From contig NZ_CP041616.1 in NCBI RefSeq assembly GCF_007197575.1, positions 1,550,001-1,614,000 on the forward strand: a stretch of 64,000 bases of DNA, given 5' to 3'. This stretch comes from Ornithinimicrobium ciconiae. Lineage in GTDB: Bacteria; Actinomycetota; Actinomycetes; Actinomycetales; Dermatophilaceae. A program made the position numbers and the translations under genes. This document shows, piece after piece, positions 51,991-60,473 of this stretch (its first letter is position 1; each line of letters begins with the position of its first letter). The notes below the pieces were generated by a model. That model saw nothing but the letters and a program-made list of their open reading frames with translations, was not told the DNA's origin and searched no databases.

Positions 51991-53781
51991 TCAGCCGATC
52001 GTGCCGAGCAGGTCCTTCAGGGCCTGCGTCACGGCGGCGTCTGCTGTTCCGGCCTTGCGGATGGCGTTGTTCAGCTGCGACTTGATGGCCTGCGGGTTGG
52101 CCTTGCCCTTGTCCTGGAGCTTCTGGGCAGTGTCGAGGTGACCGCGGACCTGCGCGATCGCGGCAGCGCTCAGGCTGCCCGAACGCTCGGCCTGGTCGAC
52201 ATACGAGTTCGCGACGGCATAGCTCGGCGCGTGGACGTAGCTGACCTGGCCCTGGGGGTTCATCGCCCCCCAGGACACCTCACTGGCTGCTTCGATCTCG
52301 TTGTCCGACAACACGGCACCAGGAGTCAGCGCCATGCTGTCGAACCCGCGAGCGATCTCGCTGCCGAAGATGTTGCCGTTGTACCAGTAAGCGGACCAGA
52401 AGCCACCGAGGACGAGGTTGGTGGCGCTGAGCGGGCCACGGTCGAAGAACGCGAGCTCCTGCGGGTTCGCGCTGTCCGTGAAGTCGAAGACTGTTACGCC
52501 GCCCTGGTACCAGGCCTGGACCATGATGTCGCGACCCGGAACGGGAATGAGCGAGCCGTTGTGGGCGACACAGTTCTCCTGCGCGGTCTGCGGTGCCGGG
52601 AGCTTGTAGTAACTGGCCAGCTGCATCTTGCCGTCGACGATGTCGAAGATGGCGTTGGCGCCCCACGTCTCACGGTCGGTGTCGCGGCAGCGCGCACCGG
52701 AGCCGCCACCCCACTCGTCCGTGAAGATGACCTTGGTGCCGTCGTTGTTGAACGTGGCCGAGTGCCAGTAGGCGAAGTTGGCGTCCATGACCTCATCGAT
52801 GCGCTGCGGGTCCGACGGGTCGCTGATGTCGATCAGGAGACCGTTGCCCTCACAGGCGCCAGCCGCAAGACCGATCTCCGGGTAGGCCGTGATGTCGTGG
52901 CAGGCGTCGGTGGCCGAGGTGCTCTGCGTGCCGTCGCCGTGGTTGCCGCCGGCCCACAGGCCGTGCTGGTTGCCCGTCTCGTGATTCTTCATGAGGCGCG
53001 CCTCACGCACGACCTCCGCATCGGTCGGGTGAGCGACCGGGACCTTGATGACCTCGACCATGAAGCGCGAGGTCAGGATCGGGTTGCCGTCGGCGTCCAT
53101 GAAGGAGTCGGGGTTGTTGTTGGAGGGGGTGTTCGTGCACCCGGCGAGCTCCGTCGCCGAGCGGACGCCCGCCGTGCCGTTGTTGTAGAGGTAGACGTGC
53201 GACGCGTCGCTGGGGTCGGTGACGAGCGTGTGGGTGTGCGACCCACGGCAGGTCTGGACCCCACCGAGGTGCACCGGATTGCTGAGATCGCTGATGTCAA
53301 ACATCCGGATGCCGCGGAAGCGCTCCGCAGGTGTCGGGTTGGAGGTCCCGCAGTCGATGCGGCCCCGGCTCTCCTCGACCGACATGAAGAGAAGGTCGCC
53401 GTGGACTGAGAGGTCACCCTGGCCACCGGGGCAGATGAAGGACCCGGTGAGCTGCGGGGAGGAGGCGTCAGACACGTCGTAGACCTGGAAGCCGTTGTAG
53501 CTGCCGACGATGACGTGGTCGTCAATGAAGGCCATGTCGGAGTTGTAGGGGGCTGAGCTGTTGGGTGCACCCTGGAAGGCTCCTGCCTTCTGGACGTGCT
53601 CCAGGAGCTCGATGCTGGACGCTGCCTGGCCCGGGTCGTCCCAGCCTGGGGCCAGTCCGATGCGTGGGTCAGTGTCACCCATCGCATTCGAGGGCAAGAG
53701 GGTGATGCTGATCGCTGCTGCCCCAAGGACCGCGGCGAGTCGCCGGGACGTTTTTGGGCGGGGTAAGGTTCGGGATTTCAT
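51991..53781 (-). CDS. Secreted LVIVD-repeat protein
   Basis: A 596-residue exported beta-propeller-like protein. A signal peptide (RRLAAVLGAAAISITLLPSNAMG) is followed by LVIVD-type blades such as HVIVGSYNGFQVYDVSD, RGIRMFDISDLSNPVHLGG and NGLLIDISDPSDPQRIDEV. A C-terminal helical domain ends the protein (ALKDLLGTIG). ATG 53781 begins MKSRTL. Members are surface-located with an unknown ligand. It is divergent from the DUF305 lipoprotein gene; this pairing is common in actinobacteria. Confidence 0.88.
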   Translation of the reverse strand: MKSRTLPRPKTSRRLAAVLGAAAISITLLPSNAMGDTDPRIGLAPGWDDPGQAASSIELLEHVQKAGAFQGAPNSSAPYNSDMAFIDDHVIVGSYNGFQVYDVSDASSPQLTGSFICPGGQGDLSVHGDLLFMSVEESRGRIDCGTSNPTPAERFRGIRMFDISDLSNPVHLGGVQTCRGSHTHTLVTDPSDASHVYLYNNGTAGVRSATELAGCTNTPSNNNPDSFMDADGNPILTSRFMVEVIKVPVAHPTDAEVVREARLMKNHETGNQHGLWAGGNHGDGTQSTSATDACHDITAYPEIGLAAGACEGNGLLIDISDPSDPQRIDEVMDANFAYWHSATFNNDGTKVIFTDEWGGGSGARCRDTDRETWGANAIFDIVDGKMQLASYYKLPAPQTAQENCVAHNGSLIPVPGRDIMVQAWYQGGVTVFDFTDSANPQELAFFDRGPLSATNLVLGGFWSAYWYNGNIFGSEIARGFDSMALTPGAVLSDNEIEAASEVSWGAMNPQGQVSYVHAPSYAVANSYVDQAERSGSLSAAAIAQVRGHLDTAQKLQDKGKANPQAIKSQLNNAIRKAGTADAAVTQALKDLLGTIG

Positions 53782-53983
53782 GTCTCGGGTGACCTCTCCA
53801 TCGCGCTGGCGCGGCAGTCTCAACTGGCTGCGGGGATCGCAGGGCGTCGACCATCGCCTGAGTGGTTCAAAGGGCCACAATTCCCCGATCGGCCCTCCTA
53901 ATAGCGAGAAAGGTAGCGCACGTCACACCCCTCGCACTAGTGTTTCGCCATAAAACTTTCACCAATTTTGTGAGGATCCCCAC

Positions 53984-54649
53984 GTGCGTCTGCCTGCCCT
54001 GATTGCCGTCTCCCTTGTCCTGCTCCTCAGTGCCTGCACCGGCGAGGAGACCGGTGCCGAGCGCGTCGCATCCACTGCTCCGGTGGTCCAGCTGGGAGCC
54101 CCGGGCGCCGAGAACCGCACGCTCGACGCAGCTGAGGCTGAGGCGCTGGATCTCACCGTGGAGCACACGGCGGCCGACGTCGACTTCGTGCGCCACATGC
54201 TCGGGCACCACGAGCAGGCGATCATCATGACCGACCTCGTCGAGGAGCGCACCGATGACGAGTCGGTCCATCTGCTTGCCGAGCGGATGGCCGTCAGCCA
54301 GGAGGACGAGATGGATCAGATGCAGGCCTGGCTGCGGGACCGCGGGGAGCCGGTCTTCGACCTCGAGTCAGGGGGCGGCCACGCGAATCATGGGCAGGGT
54401 GACCTGATGCCCGGCATGCTCACGGACGCGCAGCTCGCTGAACTGGAGGCCGCGACCGGTGACGAGTTCTCCCGGCTGTTCCTCGAGTACATGATCATGC
54501 ACCACGAGGGAGCCATCACGATGGTCGAGGACCTCTGGGCCGCCGAGGGTGGCCAGGAGGTGCAGATCGGCGATCTGGCCCGGCACGTGGAGTCCGACCA
54601 GCGCATCGAGATCACCCGGATGCGCGGGATGCTCGAAGAGATGGGCTGA
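53984..54649 (+). CDS. DUF305 lipoprotein
   Basis: A 221-residue lipoprotein; lipobox LLLLSACT puts the modified cysteine near residue 18. Two DUF305 helical repeats follow, with motifs FVRHMLGHHEQAIIMTD and FLEYMIMHHEGAITMVED. The paired His and Met residues suggest copper or other metal binding (ferritin-like four-helix fold); this is inferred from the family. GTG 53984 is preceded by GTGAGG at 9 bp. The 200-bp divergent promoter region to the LVIVD gene is AT-rich, in contrast with the genome. Confidence 0.88.
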   Translation: MRLPALIAVSLVLLLSACTGEETGAERVASTAPVVQLGAPGAENRTLDAAEAEALDLTVEHTAADVDFVRHMLGHHEQAIIMTDLVEERTDDESVHLLAERMAVSQEDEMDQMQAWLRDRGEPVFDLESGGGHANHGQGDLMPGMLTDAQLAELEAATGDEFSRLFLEYMIMHHEGAITMVEDLWAAEGGQEVQIGDLARHVESDQRIEITRMRGMLEEMG

Positions 54650-54771
54650 GGTCGGCCGACGACACGGCATACATCGCGCGTGAAAATCCCTGCCTGACAG
54701 GGCACCACACTTTAGGCTCGGCCTCACTCGGGGGAGGCAGATCACACCATCAAAGACGATGCGGAGAAACC

Positions 54772-55920
54772 ATGCCCCACCCGTATAGCAGCATCAGTCG
54801 CCGCAACCTGCTCGCCGGCGGACTGGCGCTGGCGACACTCGCGGCGGTCCAGCCCGCCCTGGCCGATGGCTCCTTCCCGGAGCCGGGGCCGTTTCCGCCA
54901 CGCGATGCACTGCTGACCTACGCCGACATGATCAAGGCGCTGGAAAAGATCGAGCGCACCTCGAAGGGCGCGGTCCAGGTCACCACCCTGCGCGAGCTGG
55001 GCATCAGCCCCGGTGTCTCCGAGGCGGGGCGCGACCTCTATGTCGCCACGGTCGGCACCGGCGACACCCACGTCTGGCTCCAGGGCCGGATCCACGGGAA
55101 CGAGCCCTATGGCACCGACACCATGCTGGACGTCCTGAAGTCGGTCGGGTCCAACGGAAACCCCACCTTCCGCCGCATCCGCGACGAGCTGACGCTGCAC
55201 GTCATCCCCATGTACAACCCGGACGGAAGCGAGCTCTACATCCGGCACACCGTCCTCCAGGACGGATCCGGGAGGCGGATCGACCTGAACCGCGACTGGG
55301 CGCCAAATGCTTTCCAGGCCAAGGAGTCGATCGCCTGGTACACCTACTGGAACCAGGTCAAGCCCGACTACGGCCTCGACATCCACCACCAGGGTCTGAA
55401 GTATGCCGACGACGGCGAGCCGATCACCATGTCCCTCGGCATCTCGCTGGCTCCCAGCGGGCCGACCCTGCCGGGCGTCAAGGGCGGACTGTATGACGTG
55501 CAGACGCGGCAGATGCAGGGCCAGGTCTACTCCGCGCTCCAGGGCTACGGTTTCGTCAACATCGACCGCTACAGCGTCGGCGGCGGCGGCAACTTCTACG
55601 AGATTGACATCCGAGGCGGTGTGGCCTCGGCGGTCATGATCGGCCTGAACTGGCAGGACATGAACCCGACCGGTCACTCCCACCCGATGGTCTTCTTCGA
55701 GACCTACGGCGGCAGCATCGGACAGAAGTCGCGTGGCAAGGCGATCGAGCAGAATGTGCGCGGCACCGTCGCCCTGCTGGAGGGCCTGGCCACGGGCAGC
55801 ACCTGGGGCACCGACCCACTGATCTGGCACGACCAGATCCCGCACGTGCCCTTCGTCGGCTACCAGACAGACGGCGGGCTGGTCACGCCATGGCCCGCGC
55901 AGGGTCCGGTCACGCCCTGA
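54772..55920 (+). CDS. Secreted M14 zinc carboxypeptidase
   Basis: A 382-residue exported peptidase with a Tat-type leader (SRRNLLAGGLALATLAA). The M14 zinc site is H108-x2-E111 (RIHGNEPYG) and H205 (DIHHQG). Arg in DLNRDW binds the carboxylate, and E310 (VFFETYGG) is the catalytic base. The length is that of the short single-domain M14 enzymes. It removes C-terminal residues from extracellular peptides. ATG 54772 follows GGAGAAACC. Confidence 0.92.
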   Translation: MPHPYSSISRRNLLAGGLALATLAAVQPALADGSFPEPGPFPPRDALLTYADMIKALEKIERTSKGAVQVTTLRELGISPGVSEAGRDLYVATVGTGDTHVWLQGRIHGNEPYGTDTMLDVLKSVGSNGNPTFRRIRDELTLHVIPMYNPDGSELYIRHTVLQDGSGRRIDLNRDWAPNAFQAKESIAWYTYWNQVKPDYGLDIHHQGLKYADDGEPITMSLGISLAPSGPTLPGVKGGLYDVQTRQMQGQVYSALQGYGFVNIDRYSVGGGGNFYEIDIRGGVASAVMIGLNWQDMNPTGHSHPMVFFETYGGSIGQKSRGKAIEQNVRGTVALLEGLATGSTWGTDPLIWHDQIPHVPFVGYQTDGGLVTPWPAQGPVTP

Positions 55921-55976
55921 CCCTGAACACGTGCGGTCGGCACTGAGGTGACGGGCCGAGCTGCACGTGTTGGGCA

Positions 55977-56011
55977 CGGGTGGCTGAGTCACAGGATGAC
56001 TCAGCCACCCG
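55977..56011. terminator. Long perfect hairpin between convergent genes
   Basis: A 15-bp perfect stem CGGGTGGCTGAGTCA/TGACTCAGCCACCCG with loop CAGGA. No U-tract follows, but its position between the M14 gene and LysR copy 2 supports a bidirectional terminator role. Confidence 0.85.
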
Positions 56012-56067
56012 TCTCCGTCAGGCACCGCCTGGGGACAGCCCGGCGGCGCGCGGGGTGAACGGTGTCC

Positions 56068-56988
56068 TCAGTCCCGGCGACGGGTGCCGGGCGCCTCCGT
56101 GTGGGCCCGGTCGAGCACGTGCTGGTGGAACAGCCGCGCGGCGGGCAGCATCTGGCGCTCGTCGGACCAGGCCAGGCCAATTTCGCGGACAGCGAGCCGG
56201 TCCGTGAGGGGGAGGTAGCGGACCCGGGCAGGGGATGCGCCGGCCCCGGAGGCCGACGGTGGCGGAAGGATGGAGACGCCGAGTCCGGCAGCGACGAAAG
56301 CCCGCGCGGTGGTGAGGTCCTCGCACGCGAACGCCAACTGCGGCGTGAAGCCCGCACGGGCAGCCAGCTCGTCGGTCCGCTCGCGCAGCGCCGAGCCCGG
56401 CCAGAACAGCACAAACGGCTCGTCCGCGGCCTCGATCAGGTCGAGCGGCTCGTCACGGTCGTCCAGGCGGTGCCCTGCAGGCACGGCCAGGGACAGCGGC
56501 TCCGTGACCAGCCGTGCCCAGCGGTGCGACCCGGGGCGGGGCCGCACGGTGGACAGTTCCAGATCGATGCCGCTGCGGGGTCCGATGGTGGTGGTTGCCG
56601 CCTCCTCCTGCGGGCGCAGCAGGAAACGCACCTCTGGGTGGTCGACGCGAAAGCTGCTCACCAGATCCGGCACGAGCCAGGTGCCAAGCGAGGAGTGGAA
56701 GGCCAGCGTGACCGTGCCGGTCTCGGGGTCGACCAGCTGATGAACGGCGGCCAGCCCGTCATCGAGTTCGTGCAGCAGCCTGTCCACGTGACGCTTGAAG
56801 GCCGCCCCGGCATGCGTCATGCGAAGGGTGCGTCCGGAGCGGTGCAGGAGGGGAGTGCCGACCTCCCGATCCAGTCGCGCCAGCGCCCGGGACACCCCCG
56901 GCTGGGTGGTGCCCTCCACCTCGCCCAACTCGGTCACGGTGATGCCGTCGGCCACCTGCTGGAACCAGCGGAGGTCTCTCGTATCCAT
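56068..56988 (-). CDS. LysR-family regulator (copy 2), divergent from small peptide gene
   Basis: A 306-residue LysR-type regulator closely similar to the 12791-13705 gene over its full length, including the HTH (MDTRDLRWFQQVADGITVTE) and the effector domain (VTLAFHSSLGTWLVPDL). ATG 56988 is chosen by homology; the longer frame to 57030 runs through the dyad and promoter. It is divergent from the 55-residue peptide gene. No enzyme gene follows it, so the peptide gene is the strongest candidate target. Confidence 0.92.
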   Translation of the reverse strand: MDTRDLRWFQQVADGITVTELGEVEGTTQPGVSRALARLDREVGTPLLHRSGRTLRMTHAGAAFKRHVDRLLHELDDGLAAVHQLVDPETGTVTLAFHSSLGTWLVPDLVSSFRVDHPEVRFLLRPQEEAATTTIGPRSGIDLELSTVRPRPGSHRWARLVTEPLSLAVPAGHRLDDRDEPLDLIEAADEPFVLFWPGSALRERTDELAARAGFTPQLAFACEDLTTARAFVAAGLGVSILPPPSASGAGASPARVRYLPLTDRLAVREIGLAWSDERQMLPAARLFHQHVLDRAHTEAPGTRRRD

Positions 56989-57004
56989 AACACATAACCA
57001 TAAC

Positions 57005-57019
57005 GCATATGTTTGATGC
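57005..57019. promoter_or_regulatory. GCAT-N7-ATGC dyad between LysR copy 2 and peptide gene
   Basis: The dyad GCATATGTTTGATGC lies 16 bp upstream of the LysR start. CGTAT begins 30 bp after the dyad start (57035), with TATGAG at 57037-57042 and TTGATG at 18 bp as a -35 candidate. The 17-bp leader at 57045-57061 is identical to 13760-13776. Same layout as at 4881 and 13720. Confidence 0.7.
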
Positions 57020-57065
57020 GTTGCGCTCATTGGACGTATGAGTCGAGGTCAGAGACACTTGAGCC

Positions 57066-57233
57066 ATGACAAAACTACGCAACATCCAGACCATCGATGC
57101 CAGCACCCCCGCGCGCGCTGAGCGTCGCCCGGCCCGGCAGAACCACGCGTCCCCCGCCGCCGACAGCATGGCGATGAAGGTGCGCTACCTCGAGGCGCGC
57201 GCTGAGTCTTTGCGGCTGAGCTTCGGCGGCTGA
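57066..57233 (+). CDS. Small LysR-associated peptide, 55 aa
   Basis: A 55-residue basic peptide. The N-terminus LRNIQTID and the near-C-terminal MKVRYLEARAESL match the other two members in motif ([MP]-x-V-x-Y-x-[DE]). The middle is Arg/Ala/Pro-rich. ATG 57066 lies 31 bp after the CGTAT block. No good Shine-Dalgarno lies directly before the ATG. It is divergent from LysR copy 2 and convergent with the decarboxylase gene. Function unknown. Confidence 0.72.
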   Translation: MTKLRNIQTIDASTPARAERRPARQNHASPAADSMAMKVRYLEARAESLRLSFGG

Positions 57234-57253
57234 CCCCGGCATCGAGCGCCGGA

Positions 57254-58525
57254 TCAGGCGGATGAACCGTCCAGCCACAACTGCTCGGGCACTGGATGAC
57301 TCAGGAAGTTCGTCATCGCCTGGGTGAAGCCATAGGCCCCTGCCTGACCGAACATCAGCAGGTCACCGGGCTCCAGCGGGCCGAGCTCGGCGGTGCCGAT
57401 CCGGTCCAGCGAGGTGCACAGCGGCCCCGCCAGGGTGTATGCCGTGAGTTCCCCGGCCGCCCCATCCTCGCTTCCGCTGTCGGTCACCGTCAGCCCGCGC
57501 CGGTCCGGGACTGACCGCACCGGGAAGGACTGGCCGGTCATCAGCGGCCGCAACAGATGGTTGATGCCGCCCTGCAGGATCGCGAAGGTGGTGCCGCGGC
57601 TCCGCTTCACCCGGACCACACGGGTGAGGTAGACACCGGTCGGACCGGACAGCCAGCGCCCCGGCTCGAGCACGACCTCGCCGGTGAACCACGCGTTGGC
57701 AGCGAGCAGCTCGGCGAGCCCAGCGCCCAGGGCGCGGATGTCCAGCTCGGGGGAGTCGTCGGCATACGGGATGCCCAGACCGCCCCCGAGATCGATCAGG
57801 TCGAGGTCATGGCCCAGGAGGGACTGCAGGCGCTCGCCGATGCCCAGTGCGGTGCGGTGGTTGGCCAGCAGGGCAGCCGCGTCGAGCTCGTTGCTCGCCG
57901 AGAAGACCTGCAGGCCACTCAACCGCACGGTGGGGTACTCGGCACAGGCGCCGACGAACTGCGGCAGCTCCTCCTCGTCCACCCCGAAGGCTGACGGGCC
58001 GGACCCGCCGATGATCGAGGCGGTCTCGCTCACACCCTCGAGAGGGTGGACCCGCACGTTGATGGCCAGCGGCTCCGGGCCGTGGTGCCAGGCAGCCAGT
58101 CGCTGCACGTCCTCGATGCCATCGACCTGGATCCGGGCGCCCGCAGCGAGGGCGGCCCGCAGGTCTGCCTCGGACTTGGCAGGCCCGGCAAAGACCATCC
58201 GGCCGGGCACGGCGCTGGGCCCGGCGGGATGAGCTCCGACCGCGTGACGGGCGGTGCCGACGGCCGCGACCTCGCCCGCCGAGGCGCAGTCAAACCACGC
58301 GCCCCAGCGGGCCAGCTCGGCCAGCAGCGGCGGGCCGGGGTTGGACTTCACGGCATAGGCCAGGTTCACCCGTCGCGGCAACGCGGCCCGCAGGTCCAGG
58401 AAACGCTCCCGGGCCAGGTCGATGCGGTAGGCGAAGCACGGGGTGTCCACACTGTCTGCGGCCAGCAGTGCGGCCGCGTCGGACAGCGCGAACAGCCGCC
58501 CATCGGTGGTGGTCGCAGTGCTCAC
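57254..58525 (-). CDS. Type III PLP-dependent decarboxylase (BtrK/LysA-like)
   Basis: A 423-residue fold-type III PLP enzyme. The PLP lysine is K60 (AYAVKSNP), the phosphate loop is GGGLGIPY, and the active-site Cys370 lies in GPLCTSLDRI. True diaminopimelate decarboxylases have Cys-Glu-Ser here; this protein has Cys-Thr-Ser-Leu-Asp and continues QAGAYGFTQAMTNFLSHP, the pattern of BtrK-like and exosortase-associated decarboxylases. So it is a decarboxylase of an amino acid or acyl conjugate, not clearly LysA. It overlaps the aminotransferase by 4 bp and ends the dap-like operon. Confidence 0.85.
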   Translation of the reverse strand: MSTATTTDGRLFALSDAAALLAADSVDTPCFAYRIDLARERFLDLRAALPRRVNLAYAVKSNPGPPLLAELARWGAWFDCASAGEVAAVGTARHAVGAHPAGPSAVPGRMVFAGPAKSEADLRAALAAGARIQVDGIEDVQRLAAWHHGPEPLAINVRVHPLEGVSETASIIGGSGPSAFGVDEEELPQFVGACAEYPTVRLSGLQVFSASNELDAAALLANHRTALGIGERLQSLLGHDLDLIDLGGGLGIPYADDSPELDIRALGAGLAELLAANAWFTGEVVLEPGRWLSGPTGVYLTRVVRVKRSRGTTFAILQGGINHLLRPLMTGQSFPVRSVPDRRGLTVTDSGSEDGAAGELTAYTLAGPLCTSLDRIGTAELGPLEPGDLLMFGQAGAYGFTQAMTNFLSHPVPEQLWLDGSSA

Positions 58526-59643
58526 GGCTCCTCCCAGAAGGGCGCCATCCGCGCCAATCCCTGGCCCAGCAATCTCGGGTCGCCGCCACAGGAGACCCGC
58601 ACAAAACCCTCGCCACGGGAGCCGAAGGCCGTGCCCGGCACGACGATCACCCGACCCTCGTCACGCACCCGTCGGCAGAACCCGAGGGTGTCACCGATCG
58701 CCCACTGCGGCACCGGGATCCACGCATAGAACCCGCCGGCCGGGGTGGCCACCGGGCGCACGGCGGCCGGGCCTGTCTGTGCGATGGACCAGCGCTGGAT
58801 CAGCTCACGCCGGGTCTGTCGGAGCACCTCCGCCGAGTTGCGCAGCAGCGCGGTCGCCGCCAGCTGGCTCGGTCGGGCGGCACTGGTGGTCATGGCGTTG
58901 TGCACCAGCCGGGCGGGCGCCAGCACGGTCGGGTCTCCGACGACCCAGCCGACGCGCAGGCCGGGCGCTGCCCAGCCCTTGCTCACTGATGAGACCACGA
59001 CGCCGGTGCTCGTGACGTCGCGCAGCGAGGCTGGCCGGGCGCCGAGGTGGACGTCACGGTAGACCTCGTCCGAGACCAGCAGGGCACCTGCCGCCCGGCA
59101 GGCTGCGGCGACCGCTGCCAGCGCGGGCAGTGACGCACCCCCACCGGTCGGGTTGCCGGGGTGGTTGATCACCGCCAGGGCCACGTCGCCCTGGAGGGTG
59201 CTCAGGAAGGTCTGGGTGTCGAGGTTGCCGTGCTGACCCAGGGCGTAGGGGACCGGGATGCCACCAGCGAGCCGGGCCAGCGTGGCGTAGGCCGGGAAGC
59301 CCGGGTCGGGCACCAGCACCAGCTGGCCAGGAGAGACGTGTGCCAGGAATAGCGCGGTCAGCGCCGCCTGGCTGCCCGCGGTGACCATCACCTGATCAGC
59401 CGCGTCGTCGTCCAGCAGGTGGTAGTCACCGATCGCCGAGACCAGCTCGGGCACACCGCCGTTGGGACCATATCCGAGCGGCTCGTCACGTGCCGCGCAC
59501 TGCGCCAGGGCGGCCCGGGCGGGCTCGGGAAGCGCCCAGCCGGGGACACCGAGGCCGAGGTCGATCGACTCCGGCGGGGCGCCGACGGACATCGCCCGGA
59601 TCAGGCTCGGTGACAGGGAGGTGACACGGGTTGCCGTGCTCAT
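58522..59643 (-). CDS. Class I/II PLP aminotransferase (DapC-like)
   Basis: A 373-residue fold-type I aminotransferase. The substrate and PLP contacts are N164 (NHPGNPTGG), D192 and Y195 (SDEVYRD), Schiff-base K222 (SVSKGWAAPG), and a conserved Arg near the C-terminus (FVRVSCGG). In the operon it would act after DapD, converting N-acyl-2-amino-6-ketopimelate to the N-acyl-diamino acid; this is inference from position. ATGA overlaps exist on both sides. Confidence 0.85.
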   Translation of the reverse strand: MSTATRVTSLSPSLIRAMSVGAPPESIDLGLGVPGWALPEPARAALAQCAARDEPLGYGPNGGVPELVSAIGDYHLLDDDAADQVMVTAGSQAALTALFLAHVSPGQLVLVPDPGFPAYATLARLAGGIPVPYALGQHGNLDTQTFLSTLQGDVALAVINHPGNPTGGGASLPALAAVAAACRAAGALLVSDEVYRDVHLGARPASLRDVTSTGVVVSSVSKGWAAPGLRVGWVVGDPTVLAPARLVHNAMTTSAARPSQLAATALLRNSAEVLRQTRRELIQRWSIAQTGPAAVRPVATPAGGFYAWIPVPQWAIGDTLGFCRRVRDEGRVIVVPGTAFGSRGEGFVRVSCGGDPRLLGQGLARMAPFWEEP

Positions 59644-60473
59644 CGCAGGGCCTCCTCGAGGACGGTCGAGGCGTCGGTGGAGCCGTCGCGATACTTCACG
59701 ATCACGGGGGCATACAGCGAGATCCCCAGCGACGCGGCATAGTCCCCGCGGGCGGGACGCGCGCCGGGCACGACGACCGCACCGGCCGGGACCTCACCGC
59801 GCACCTCGCGGCCGTTGACCAGGTCGAAGATCACGGTGCGCGAGGTCAGCGTCACCCCGGGGGCCAGCACCGCACGCTCGCGCACGACGACACCCTCGTA
59901 GAGGCCGCACTGTGCGCCGATGAAGACGTCATCCTCGACGACCACCGGGGTGGCGCCGATGGGCTCGAGGACCCCGCCGAGCTGCACGGCGGTGGACAGG
60001 TGCACGCGCTCACCGACCTGGGCGCAGGAGCCGACCAGGACGTGGCTGTCGACCATCGAGCCTGTGCCGACCCAGGCGCCGGTGTTGAGATAGCTGGGCG
60101 GCATCACCACGGTGCCCGCGGCAAGCCCGGCACCACGGCGCACCGAGGTGCCACCCGGCACGAGGCGTATGCCGTCAACCGGCTCGATCTGTCGCGGCGG
60201 GACCAGCGACTTGTCGACGGCGCCGCCCGGCCAGCCGGGCACGGCGACGGTCTCGCTGAGTGCGAAGGCCGCCAGGATGCCGGACTTCACCCAGGCGTTG
60301 GCGTGCCAGGTGCCGTCGGTGCTCCGCTCTGCCGCGCGGACCGTGCCGGACTCCAGCGCGTCGAGGAACTCCCCGATGCGCTCCGGCGCAGTGGGGTCCT
60401 CCCGCAGCTCGGCGACGGGCCGCGTGACGTACTCGCGCAGCGCAGTGTTGGGGGCGAGGGTGTTGGCGGTCAT
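59640..60473 (-). CDS. dapD: DapD-like tetrahydrodipicolinate N-acyltransferase, proteobacterial type
   Basis: A 277-residue left-handed beta-helix acyltransferase. WVKSGILAAFALSETV is followed by the hexapeptide-repeat region with MVDSHVLVGSCAQVG, VHLSTAVQLGGVLEP and VIFDLVNGREVRGEVPAG. These match the E. coli-type enzyme, also the form seen in tabtoxin TabB. The longer, distinct DapD typical of actinobacteria (such as Mycobacterium) is not this protein. It should acylate tetrahydrodipicolinate with succinyl-CoA or another donor. ATG 60473 overlaps the dapA stop. Confidence 0.87.
   Translation of the reverse strand: MTANTLAPNTALREYVTRPVAELREDPTAPERIGEFLDALESGTVRAAERSTDGTWHANAWVKSGILAAFALSETVAVPGWPGGAVDKSLVPPRQIEPVDGIRLVPGGTSVRRGAGLAAGTVVMPPSYLNTGAWVGTGSMVDSHVLVGSCAQVGERVHLSTAVQLGGVLEPIGATPVVVEDDVFIGAQCGLYEGVVVRERAVLAPGVTLTSRTVIFDLVNGREVRGEVPAGAVVVPGARPARGDYAASLGISLYAPVIVKYRDGSTDASTVLEEALR

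Noticed and set aside
51829..53409. 526-codon plus-strand frame opposite the LVIVD gene
   Set aside because: Antisense shadow of a gene with clear LVIVD repeats and a signal peptide.
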